Assembly: GCF_029227915.1 (NCBI RefSeq)
Contig: NC_079885.1
Location: 18,549,001 to 18,613,000, forward strand
DNA: 64,000 bases
Direction of reading: 5' to 3'
DNA from: Hydractinia symbiolongicarpus
Taxonomy: Eukaryota > Cnidaria > Hydrozoa > Anthoathecata > Hydractiniidae
Shown: positions 9,601 to 21,947 of the stretch, piece after piece
How the letters are laid out: every line of letters starts with the position of its first letter
How positions within the stretch are numbered: position 1 is the first letter of the stretch
The notes under the pieces: model-generated
What the model was told of the DNA's origin: nothing
Seen by the model: only the letters and a program-made list of their open reading frames with translations
Databases searched by the model: none
Program-made: the position numbers and the translations under genes

Positions 9601-10308
9601 TTCGGCCGTATCCCGCTCACAAGTTTTTTTTTTTTTTAGCAGAATAATACATACGAGCTAATCAAAATCGGCTCGAGGAAAGAAATAAAGTTCAGAGACA
9701 ACCAAAGGAGTCGAACTGCAGTAGAAACAAACTAGATGTAACGCAAGCCACTAGTACGACGTATTGCCTACAGGGACCACACTCTCCGAGACAGCGAACG
9801 CAACTTCCTAGTGATTCACGCGAACGCACTCAACTAGGTGATGTAGATCAGAAAGGTGAAAGTCCTTGTGTCAAGTCTACACCTCACGATGCAGCACCTT
9901 TTAAGCGTCCTCTACGAACGGACACACTGGCAAGCGGCACACCACAAGCAAAGGTTAAGTCGGCTCGAAGGCACAACAGGTCGCGCCGACTTACGACAAC
10001 TCTGGGCTTTCTTCATTTCACGCACAAATCTTTCGCCTTTTACTAAAGATTTCCGTGGAGAAGGCCAAAACGATGAGTATATAGACGATTTTTCTACTGT
10101 CTCGCTTCGGCGGGACGATCACTAGTCTAAATGAAAAAACATGCAGGAGGCCATACGCGGGCCTATCTCTCATCTCGCTCACAGAGACTTGGTAAGCACG
10201 GTCCACTCAATGGCTTTCCAAATGCGAAGAGTGAAGGCCGCAGACGGCAGGGGTTGAGCCAAGGGCCTTTCGGCCGTATCCCGCTCACAAGTCTTTTTTT
10301 TTTTTTAG

Positions 10309-10970
10309 CAGAATAATACATACGAGCTAATCAAAATCGGCTCGAGGAAAGAAATAAAGTTCAGAGACAACCAAAGGAGTCGAACTGCAGTAGAAACAAA
10401 CTAGATGTAACGCAAGCCACTAGTACGACGTATTGCCTACAGGGACCACACTCTCCGAGACAGCGAACGCAACTTCCTAGTGATTCACGCGAACGCACTC
10501 AACTAGGTGATGTAGATCAGAAAGGTGAAAGTCCTTGTGTCAAGTCTACACCTCACGATGCAGCACCTTTTGAGCGTCCTCTACGAACGGACACACTGGC
10601 AAGCGGCACACCACAAGCAAAGGTTAAGTCGGCTCGAAGGCACAACAGGTCGCGCCGACTTACGACAACTCTGGGCTTTCTTCAGTTCACGCACAAATCT
10701 TTCGCCTTTTACTAAAGATTTCCGTGGAGAAGGCCAAAACGATGAGTATATAGACGATTTTTCTACTGTCTCGCTTCGGCGGGACAGTCTAAATGAAAAA
10801 ACATGCAGGAGGCCATACGCGGGCCTATCTCTCATCTCGCTCACAGAGACTTGGTAAGCACGGTCCACTCAATGGCTTTCCAAATGCGAAGAGTGAAGGC
10901 CGCAGACGGCAGGGGTTGAGCCAAGGGCCTTTCGGCCGTATCCCGCTCACAAGTCTTTTTTTTTTTTTAG
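10309..10970 (+). repeat. 662-bp unit with a 7-bp deletion
   Basis: GATCACT is missing after the TTCG stem, giving CGGGACAGTCTAAATG at about 10781-10796. The stem-loop stays intact. The deletion fuses the frame starting at 10525 into the next frame, giving a 110-codon open frame by chance. The unit also carries TTTTGAGCG, AACATGCAGG and GTCTTTTT, shared with unit 35991. Confidence 0.85.
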
Positions 10971-13643
10971 CAGAATAATACATACGAGCTAATCAAAATC
11001 GGCTCGAGGAAAGAAATAAAGTTCAGAGACAACCAAAGGAGTCGAACTGCAGTAGAAACAAACTAGATGTAACGCAAGCCACTAGTACGACGTATTGCCT
11101 ACAGGGACCACACTCTCCGAGACAGCGAACGCAACTTCCTAGTGATTCACGCGAACGCACTCAACTAGGTGATGTAGATCAGAAAGGTGAAAGTCCTTGT
11201 GTCAAGTCTACACCTCACGATGCAGCACCTTTTAAGCGTCCTCTACGAACGGACACACTGGCAAGCGGCACACCACAAGCAAAGGTTAAGTCGGCTCGAA
11301 GGCACAACAGGTCGCGCCGACTTACGACAACTCTGGGCTTTCTTCAGTTCACGCACAAATCTTTCGCCTTTTACTAAAGATTTCCGTGGAGAAGGCCAAA
11401 ACGATGAGTATATAGACGATTTTTCTACTGTCTCGCTTCGGCGGGACGATCACTAGTCTAAATGAAAAAACGTGCAGGAGGCCATACGCGGGCCTATCTC
11501 TCATCTCGCTCACAGAAACTTGGTAAGCACGGTCCACTCAATGGCTTTCCAAATGCGAAGAGTGAAGGCCGCAGACGGCAGGGGTTGAGCCAAGGGCCTT
11601 TCAGCCGTATCCCGCTCACAAGTTTTTTTTTTTTTTTAGCAGAATAATACATACGAGCTAATCAAAATCGGCTCGAGGAAAGAAATAAAGTTCAGAGACA
11701 ACCAAAGGAGTCGAACTGCAGTAGAAACAAACTAGATGTAACGCAAGCCACTAGTACGACGTATTGCCTACAGGGACCACACTCTCCGAGACAGCGAACG
11801 CAACTTCCTAGTGATTCACGCGAACGCACTCAACTAGGTGATGTAGATCAGAAAGGTGAAAGTCCTTGTGTCAAGTCTACACCTCACGATGCAGCACCTT
11901 TTAAGCGTCCTCTACGAACGGACACACTGGCAAGCGGCACACCACAAGCAAAGGTTAAGTCGGCTCGAAGGCACAACAGGTCGCGCCGACTTACGACAAC
12001 TCTGGGCTTTCTTCAGTTCACGCACAAATCTTTCGCCTTTTACTAAAGATTTCCGTGGAGAAGGCCAAAACGATGAGTATATAGACGATTTTTCTACTGT
12101 CTCGCTTCGGCGGGACGATCACTAGTCTAAATGAAAAAACGTGCAGGAGGCCATACGCGGGCCTATCTCTCATCTCGCTCACAGAGACTTGGTAAGCACG
12201 GTCCACTCAATGGCTTTCCAAATGCGAAGAGTGAAGGCCGCAGACGGCAGGGGTTGAGCCAAGGGCCTTTCGGCCGTATCCCGCTCACAAGTTTTTTTTT
12301 TTTTTAGCAGAATAATACATACGAGCTAATCAAAATCGGCTCGAGGAAAGAAATAAAGTTCAGAGACAACCAAAGGAGTCGAACTGCAGTAGAAACAAAC
12401 TAGATGTAACGCAAGCCACTAGTACGACGTATTGCCTACAGGGACCACACTCTCCGAGACAGCGAACGCAACTTCCTAGTGATTCACGCGAACGCACTCA
12501 ACTAGGTGATGTAGATCAGAAAGGTGAAAGTCCTTGTGTCAAGTCTACACCTCACGATGCAGCACCTTTTAAGCGTCCTCTACGAACGGACACACTGGCA
12601 AGCGGCACACCACAAGCAAAGGTTAAGTCGACTCGAAGGCACAACAGGTCGCGCCGACTTACGACAACTCTGGGCTTTCTTCAGTTCACGCACAAATCTT
12701 TCGCCTTTTACTAAAGATTTCCGTGGAGAAGGCCAAAACGATGAGTATATAGACGATTTTTCTACTGTCTCGCTTCGGCGGGACGATCACTAGTCTAAAT
12801 GAAAAAACGTGCAGGAGGCCATACGCGGGCCTATCTCTCATCTCGCTCACAGAGACTTGGTAAGCACGGTCCACTCAATGGCTTTCCAAATGCGAAGAGT
12901 GAAGGCCGCAGACGGCAGGGGTTGAGCCAAGGGCCTTTCGGCCGTATCCCGCTCACAAGTTTTTTTTTTTTTTAGCAGAATAATACATACGAGCTAATCA
13001 AAATCGGCTCGAGGAAAGAAATAAAGTTCAGAGACAACCAAAGGAGTCGAACTGCAGTAGAAACAAACTAGATGTAACGCAAGCCACTAGTACGACGTAT
13101 TGCCTACAGGGACCACACTCTCCGAGACAGCGAACGCAACTTCCTAGTGATTCACGCGAACGCACTCAACTAGGTGATGTAGATCAGAAAGGTGAAAGTC
13201 CTTGTGTCAAGTCTACACCTCACGATGCAGCACCTTTTAAGCGTCCTCTACGAACGGACACACTGGCAAGCGGCACACCACAAGCAAAGGTTAAGTCGGC
13301 TCGAAGGCACAACAGGTCGCGCCGACTTACGACAACTCTGGGCTTTCTTCAGTTCACGCACAAATCTTTCGCCTTTTACTAAAGATTTCCGTGGAGAAGG
13401 CCAAAACGATGAGTATATAGACGATTTTTCTACTGTCTCGCTTCGGCGGGACGATCACTAGTCTAAATGAAAAAACGTGCAGGAGGCCATACGCGGGCCT
13501 ATCTCTCATCTCGCTTACAGAGACTTGGTAAGCACGGTCCACTCAATGGCTTTCCAAATGCGAAGAGTGAAGGCCGCAGACGGCAGGGGTTGAGCCAAGG
13601 GCCTTTCGGCCGTATCCCGCTCACAAGTTTTTTTTTTTTTTAG

Positions 13644-14597
13644 CAGAATAATACATACGAGCTAATCAAAATCGGCTCGAGGAAAGAAATAAAGTTCAGA
13701 GACAACCAAAGGAGTCGAACTGCAGTAGAAACAAACTAGATGTAACGCAAGCCACTAGTACGACGTATTGCCTACAGGGACCACACTCTCCGAGACAGCG
13801 AACGCAACTTCCTAGTGATTCACGCGAACGCACTCAACTAGGTGATGTAGATCAGAAAGGTGAAAGTCCTTGTGTCAAGTCTACACCTCACGATGCAGCA
13901 CCTTTTAAGCGTCCTCTACGAACGGACACACTGGCAAGCGGCACACCACAAGCAAAGGTTAAGTCGGCTCGAAGGCACAACAGGTCTCGCTCACAGAGAC
14001 TTGGTAAGCACGGTCCACTCAATGGCTTTCCAAATGCGAAGAGTGAAGGCCGCAGACGGCAGGGGTTGAGCCAAGGGCCTTTCGCCCGTATCCCGCTCAC
14101 AAGTTTTTTTTTTTTTTTAGCAGAATAATACATGCGAGCTAATCAAAATCGGCTCGAGGAAAGAAATAAAGTTCAGAGACAACCAAAGGAGTCGAACTGC
14201 AGTAGAAACAAACTAGATGTAACGCAAGCCACTAGTACGACGTATTGCCTACAGGGACCACACTCTCCGAGACAGCGAACGCAACTTCCTAGTGATTCAC
14301 GCGAACGCACTCAACTAGGTGATGTAGATCAGAAAGGTGAAAGTCCTTGTGTCAAGTCTACACCTCACGATGCAGCACCTTTTAAGCGTCCTCTACGAAC
14401 GGACACACTGGCAAGCGGCACACCACAAGCAAAGGTTAAGTCGGCTCGAAGGCACAACAGGTCTCGCTCACAGAGACTTGGTAAGCACGGTCCACTCAAT
14501 GGCTTTCCAAATGCGAAGAGTGAAGGCCGCAGACGGCAGGGGTTGAGCCAAGGGCCTTTCGCCCGTATCCCGCTCACAAGTTTTTTTTTTTTTTTAG
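13644..14597 (+). repeat. Pair of short units, block B
   Basis: Units 13644-14120 and 14121-14597 have the same 192-bp deletion junction and the same ACATGCGAGC marker in the second copy as the pair at 2674-3627. They sit at exactly the block A to B offset of 10970 bp. They derive from one deletion event copied by higher-order duplication, not from separate events. Confidence 0.9.
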
Positions 14598-16599
14598 CAG
14601 AATAATACATACGAGCTAATCAAAATCGGCTCGAGGAAAGAAATAAAGTTCAGAGACAACCAAAGGAGTCGAACTGCAGTAGAAACAAACTAGATGTAAC
14701 GCAAGCCACTAGTACGACGTATTGCCTACAGGGACCACACTCTCCGAGACAGCGAACGCAACTTCCTAGTGATTCACGCGAACGCACTCAACTAGGTGAT
14801 GTAGATCAGAAAGGTGAAAGTCCTTGTGTCAAGTCTACACCTCACGATGCAGCACCTTTTAAGCGTCCTCTACGAACGGACACACTGGCAAGCGGCACAC
14901 CACAAGCAAAGGTTAAGTCGGCTCGAAGGCACAACAGGTCGCGCCCACTTACGACAACTCTGGGCTTTCTTCAGTTCACGCACAAATCTTTCGCCTTTTA
15001 CTAAAGATTTCCGTGGAGAAGGCCAAAACGATGAGTATATAGACGATTTTTCTACTGTCTCGCTTCGGCGGGACGATCACTAGTCTAAATGAAAAAACGT
15101 GCAGGAGGCCATACGCGGGCCTATCTCTCATCTCGCTCACAGAGACTTGGTAAGCACGGTCCACTCAATGGCTTTCCAAATGCGAAGAGTGAAGGCCGCA
15201 GACGGCAGGGGTTGAGCCAAGGGCCTTTCGGCCGTATCCCGCTCACAAGTTTTTTTTTTTTTTAGCAGAATAATACATACGAGCTAATCAAAATCGGCTC
15301 GAGGAAAGAAATAAAGTTCAGAGACAACCAAAGGAGTCGAACTGCAGTAGAAACAAACTAGATGTAACGCAAGCCACTAGTACGACGTATTGCCTACAGG
15401 GACCACACTCTCCGAGACAGCGAACGCAACTTCCTAGTGATTCACGCGAACGCACTCAACTAGGTGATGTAGATCAGAAAGGTGAAAGTCCTTGTGTCAA
15501 GTCTACACCTCACGATGCAGCACCTTTTAAGCGTCCTCTACGAACGGACACACTGGCAAGCGGCACACCACAAGCAAAGGTTAAGTCGGCTCGAAGGCAC
15601 AACAGGTCGCGCCGACTTACGACAACTCTGGGCTTTCTTCAGTTCACGCACAAATCTTTCGCCTTTTACTAAAGATTTCCGTGGAGAAGGCCAAAACGAT
15701 GAGTATATAGACAATTTTTCTACTGTCTCGCTTCGGCGGGACGATCACTAGTCTAAATGAAAAAACGTGCAGGAGGCCATACGCGGGCCTATCTCTCATC
15801 TCGCTCACAGAGACTTGGTAAGCACGGTCCACTCAATGGCTTTCCAAATGCGAAGAGTGAAGGCCGCAGACGGCAGGGGTTGAGCCAAGGGCCTTTCGCC
15901 CGTATCCCGCTCACAAGTTTTTTTTTTTTTAGCAGAATAATACATACGAGCTAATCAAAATCGGCTCGAGGAAAGAAATAAAGTTCAGAGACAACCAAAG
16001 GAGTCGAACTGCAGTAGAAACAAACTAGATGTAACGCAAGCCACTAGTACGACGTATTGCCTACAGGGACCACACTCTCCGAGACAGCGAACGCAACTTC
16101 CTAGTGATTCACGCGAACGCACTCAACTAGGTGATGTAGATCAGAAAGGTGAAAGTCCTTGTGTCAAGTCTACACCTCACGGTGCAGCACCTTTTAAGCG
16201 TCCTCTACGAACGGACACACTGGCAAGCGGCACACCACAAGCAAAGGTTAAGTCGGCTCGAAGGCACAACAGGTCGCGCCGACTTACGACAACTCTGGGC
16301 TTTCTTCTGTTCACGCACAAATCTTTCGCCTTTTACTAAAGATTTCCGTGGAGAAGGCCAAAACGATGAGTATATAGACGATTTTTCTACTGTCTCGCTT
16401 CGGCGGGACGATCACTAGTCTAAATGAAAAAACGTGCAGGAGGCCATACGCGGGCCTATCTCTCATCTCGCTCACAGAGACTTGGTAAGCACGGTCCACT
16501 CAATGGCTTTCCAAATGCGAAGAGTGAAGGCCGCAGACGGCAGGGGTTGAGCCAAGGGCCTTTCGGCCGTATCCCGCTCACAAGTTTTTTTTTTTTCAG

Positions 16600-19500
16600 C
16601 AGAATAATACATACGAGCTAATCAAAATCGGCTCGAGGAAAAAAATAAAGTTCAGAGACAACCAAAAGAGTCGAACTGCAGTAGAAACAAACTAGATGTA
16701 ACGCAAGCCACTAGTACGACGTATTGCCTACAGGGACCACACTCTCCGAGACAGCGAACGCAACTTCCTAGTGATTCACGCGAACGCACTCAACTAGGTG
16801 ATGTAGATCAGAAAGGTGAAAGTCCTTGTGTCAAGTCTACACCTCACGATGCAGCACCTTTTAAGCGTCCTCTACGAACGGACACACTGGCAAGCGGCAC
16901 ACCACAAGCAAAGGTTAAGTCGGCTCGAAGGCACAACAGGTCGCGCCGACTTACGACAACTCTGGGCTTTCTTCAGTTCACGCACAAATCTTTCGCCTTT
17001 TACTAAAGATTTCCGTGGAGAAGGCCAAAACGATGAGTATATAGACGATTTTTCTACTGTCTCGCTTCGGCGGGACGATCACTAGTCTAAATGAAAAAAC
17101 GTGCAGGAGGCCATACGCGGGCCTATCTCTCATCTCGCTCACAGAGACTTGGTAAGCACGGTCCACTCAATGGCTTTCCAAATGCGAAGAGTGAAGGCCG
17201 CAGACGGCAGGGGTTGAGCCAAGGGCCTTTCGCCCGTATCCCGCTCACAAGTTTTTTTTTTTTTTAGCAGAATAATACATACGAGCTAATCAAAATCGGC
17301 TCGAGGAAAGAAATAAAGTTCAGAGACAACCAAAGGAGTCGAACTGCAGTAGAAACAAACTAGATGTAACGCAAGCCACTAGTACGACGTATTGCCTACA
17401 GGGACAACACTCTCCGAGACAGCGAACGCAACTTCCTAGTGATTCACGCGAACGTACTCAACTAGATGATGTAGATCAGAAAGGTGAAAGTCCTTGTGTC
17501 AAGTCTACACCTCACGATGCAGCACCTTTTAAGCGTCCTCTACGAACGGACACACTGGCAAGCGGCACACCACAAGCAAAGGTTAAGTCGGCTCGAAGGC
17601 ACAACAGGTCGCGCCGACTTACGACAACTCTGGGCTTTCTTCAGTTCACGCACAAATCTTTCGCCTTTTACTAAAGATTTCCGTGGAGAAGGCCAAAACG
17701 ATGAGTATATAGACGATTTTTCTACTGTCTCGCTTCGGCGGGACGATCACTAGTCTAAATGAAAAAACGTGCAGGAGGCCATACGCGGGCCTATCTCTCA
17801 TCTCGCTCACAGAGACTTGGTAAGCACGGTCCACTCAATGGCTTTCCAAATGCGAAGAGTGAAGGCCGCAGACGGCAGGGGTTGAGCCAAGGGCCTTTCG
17901 GCCGTATCCCGCTCACAAGTTTTTTTTTTTTTTTAGCAGAATAATACATACGAGCTAATCAAAATCGGCTCGAGGAAAGAAATAAAGTTCAGAGACAACC
18001 AAAGGAGTCGAACTGCAGTAGAAACAAACTAGATGTAATGCAAGCCACTAGTACGACGTATTGCCTACAGGGACCACACTCTCCGAGACAGCGAACGCAA
18101 CTTCCTAGTGATTCACGCGAACGCACTGAACTAGGTGATGTAGATCAGAAAGGTGAAAGTCCTTGTGTCAAGTCTACACCTCACGATGCAGCACCTTTTA
18201 GGCGTCCTCTACGAACGGACACACTGGCAAGCGGCACACCACAAGCAAAGGTTAAGTCGGCTCGAAGGCACAACAGGTCGCGCCGACTTACGACAACTCT
18301 GGGCTTTCTTCAGTTCACGCACAAATCTTTCGCCTTTTACTAAAGATTTCCGTGGAGAAGGCCAAAACGATGAGTATATAGACGATTTTTCTACTGTCTC
18401 GCTTCGGCGGGACGATCACTAGTCTAAATGAAAAAACGTGCAGGAGGCCATACGCGGGCCTATCTCTCATCTCGCTCACAGAGACTTGGTAAGCACGGTC
18501 CACTCAATGGCTTTCCAAATGCGAAGAGTGAAGGCCGCAGACGGCAGGGGTTGAGCCAAGGGCCTTTCGGCCGTATCCCGCTCACAAGTTTTTTTTTTTT
18601 TTTAGCAGAATAATACATACGAGCTAATCAAAATCGGCTCGAGGAAAGAAATAAAGTTCAGAGACAACCAAAGGAGTCGAACTGCAGTAGAAACAAACTA
18701 GATGTAACGCAAGCCACTAGTACGACGTATTGCCTACAGGGACCACACTCTCCGAGACAGCGAACGCAACTTCCTAGTGATTCACGCGAACGCACTGAAC
18801 TAGGTGATGTAGATCAGAAAGGTGAAAGTCCTTGTGTCAAGTCTACACCTCACGATGCAGCACCTTTTAGGCGTCCTCTACGAACGGACACACTGGCAAG
18901 CGGCACACCACAAGCAAAGGTTAAGTCGGCTCGAAGGCACAACAGGTCGCGCCGACTTACGACAACTCTGGGCTTTCTTCAGTTCACGCACAAATCTTTC
19001 GCCTTTTACTAAAGATTTCCGTGGAGAAGGCCAAAACGATGAGTATATAGACGATTTTTCTACTGTCTTGCTTCGGCGGGACGATCACTAGTCTAAATGA
19101 AAAAACGTGCAGGAGGCCATACGCGGGCCTATCTCTCATCTCGCTCACAGAGACTTGGTAAGCACGGTCCACTCAATGGCTTTCCAAATGCGAAGAGTGA
19201 AGGCCGCAGACGGCAGGGGTTGAGCCAAGGGCCTTTCGGCCGTATCCCGCTCACAAGTTTTTTTTTTTTTTAGCAGAATAATACATACGAGCTAATCAAA
19301 ATCGGCTCGAGGAAAAAAATAAAGTTCAGAGACAACCAAAAGAGTCGAACTGCAGTAGAAACAAACTAGATGTAACGCAAGCCACTAGTACGACGTATTG
19401 CCTACAGGGACCACACTCTCCGAGACAGCGAACGCAACTTCCTAGTGATTCACGCGAACGCACTCAACTAGGTGATGTAGATCAGAAAGGTGAAAGTCCT

Positions 19501-21947
19501 TGTGTCAAGTCTACACCTCACGATGCAGCACCTTTTAAGCGTCCTCTACGAACGGACACACTGGCAAGCGGCACACCACAAGCAAAGGTTAAGTCGGCTC
19601 GAAGGCACAACAGGTCGCGCCGACTTACGACAACTCTGGGCTTTCTTCAGTTCACGCACAAATCTTTCGCCTTTTACTAAAGATTTCCGTGGAGAAGGCC
19701 AAAACGATGAGTATATAGACGATTTTTCTACTGTCTCGCTTCGGCGGGACGATCACTAGTCTAAATGAAAAAACGTGCAGGAGGCCATACGCGGGCCTAT
19801 CTCTCATCTCGCTCACAGAGACTTGGTAAGCACGGTCCACTCAATGGCTTTCCAAATGCGAAGAGTGAAGGCCGCAGACGGCAGGGGTTGAGCCAAGGGC
19901 CTTTCGCCCGTATCCCGCTCACAAGTTTTTTTTTTTTTTAGCAGAATAATACATACGAGCTAATCAAAATCGGCTCGAGGAAAGAAATAAAGTTCAGAGA
20001 CAACCAAAGGAGTCGAACTGCAGTAGAAACAAACTAGATGTAACGCAAGCCACTAGTACGACGTATTGCCTACAGGGACAACACTCTCCGAGACAGCGAA
20101 CGCAACTTCCTAGTGATTCACGCGAACGTACTCAACTAGATGATGTAGATCAGAAAGGTGAAAGTCCTTGTGTCAAGTCTACACCTCACGATGCAGCACC
20201 TTTTAAGCGTCCTCTACGAACGGACACACTGGCAAGCGGCACACCACAAGCAAAGGTTAAGTCGGCTCGAAGGCACAACAGGTCGCGCCGACTTACGACA
20301 ACTCTGGGCTTTCTTCAGTTCACGCACAAATCTTTCGCCTTTTACTAAAGATTTCCGTGGAGAAGGCCAAAACGATGAGTATATAGACGATTTTTCTACT
20401 GTCTCGCTTCGGCGGGACGATCACTAGTCTAAATGAAAAAACGTGCAGGAGGCCATACGCGGGCCTATCTCTCATCTCGCTCACAGAGACTTGGTAAGCA
20501 CGGTCCACTCAATGGCTTTCCAAATGCGAAGAGTGAAGGCCGCAGACGGCAGGGGTTGAGCCAAGGGCCTTTCGGCCGTATCCCGCTCACAAGTTTTTTT
20601 TTTTTTTTAGCAGAATAATACATACGAGCTAATCAAAATCGGCTCGAGGAAAGAAATAAAGTTCAGAGACAACCAAAGGAGTCGAACTGCAGTAGAAACA
20701 AACTAGATGTAATGCAAGCCACTAGTACGACGTATTGCCTACAGGGACCACACTCTCCGAGACAGCGAACGCAACTTCCTAGTGATTCACGCGAACGCAC
20801 TGAACTAGGTGATGTAGATCAGAAAGGTGAAAGTCCTTGTGTCAAGTCTACACCTCACGATGCAGCACCTTTTAGGCGTCCTCTACGAACGGACACACTG
20901 GCAAGCGGCACACCACAAGCAAAGGTTAAGTCGGCTCGAAGGCACAACAGGTCGCGCCGACTTACGACAACTCTGGGCTTTCTTCAGTTCACGCACAAAT
21001 CTTTCGCCTTTTACTAAAGATTTCCGTGGAGAAGGCCAAAACGATGAGTATATAGACGATTTTTCTACTGTCTCGCTTCGGCGGGACGATCACTAGTCTA
21101 AATGAAAAAACGTGCAGGAGGCCATACGCGGGCCTATCTCTCATCTCGCTCACAGAGACTTGGTAAGCACGGTCCACTCAATGGCTTTCCAAATGCGAAG
21201 AGTGAAGGCCGCAGACGGCAGGGGTTGAGCCAAGGGCCTTTCGGCCGTATCCCGCTCACAAGTTTTTTTTTTTTTTTAGCAGAATAATACATACGAGCTA
21301 ATCAAAATCGGCTCGAGGAAAGAAATAAAGTTCAGAGACAACCAAAGGAGTCGAACTGCAGTAGAAACAAACTAGATGTAACGCAAGCCACTAGTACGAC
21401 GTATTGCCTACAGGGACCACACTCTCCGAGACAGCGAACGCAACTTCCTAGTGATTCACGCGAACGCACTGAACTAGGTGATGTAGATCAGAAAGGTGAA
21501 AGTCCTTGTGTCAAGTCTACACCTCACGATGCAGCACCTTTTAGGCGTCCTCTACGAACGGACACACTGGCAAGCGGCACACCACAAGCAAAGGTTAAGT
21601 CGGCTCGAAGGCACAACAGGTCGCGCCGACTTACGACAACTCTGGGCTTTCTTCAGTTCACGCACAAATCTTTCGCCTTTTACTAAAGATTTCCGTGGAG
21701 AAGGCCAAAACGATGAGTATATAGACGATTTTTCTACTGTCTTGCTTCGGCGGGACGATCACTAGTCTAAATGAAAAAACGTGCAGGAGGCCATACGCGG
21801 GCCTATCTCTCATCTCGCTCACAGAGACTTGGTAAGCACGGTCCACTCAATGGCTTTCCAAATGCGAAGAGTGAAGGCCGCAGACGGCAGGGGTTGAGCC
21901 AAGGGCCTTTCGGCCGTATCCCGCTCACAAGTTTTTTTTTTTTTTAG
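16600..21947 (+). repeat. Tandem duplication of a four-unit segment (period 2674 bp)
   Basis: Units 16600-19273 (four units) are repeated at 19274-21947. The shared order is: a GAAAAAAATAAAG unit with TTTCGCCCG; a GGGACAACAC unit with AACGTACTC and ACTAGATGATG; a TTTTAGGCG unit with GTAATGCAAG; a TTTTAGGCG unit with CTGTCTTGC. AACGTACTC and GTAATGCAAG occur only in these two copies. Blocks A and C have the segment once and lack both changes, so the duplication is younger than the block duplication. Confidence 0.9.

Larger units (their letters stand above)
1..10970 (+). repeat. Higher-order block A (17 units)
   Basis: Unit starts are 1, 670, 1338, 2006, 2674 (short), 3151 (short), 3628, 4296, 4963, 5630, 6298, 6967, 7636, 8304, 8972, 9640 and 10309. 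Landmarks in order: AGAAACTT plus TTTCAGCC in unit 1; CGCTTACAG in unit 2006; two short units; GCGCCCACTT in unit 3628; GACAATTTT in unit 4296; CACGGTGCAG in unit 4963; GAAAAAAATAAAG or its equivalent in unit 5630; GGGACAACAC with ACTAGATGATG in unit 6298; TTTTAGGCG in units 6967, 7636 and 8304. Unit 8304 matches unit 21948 of block B. After it block A jumps to end-of-block units (9640 and 10309 carry AACATGCAGG and GTCTTTTT, as does 35991). Block A is therefore an internally shortened version of block B. Confidence 0.9.
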
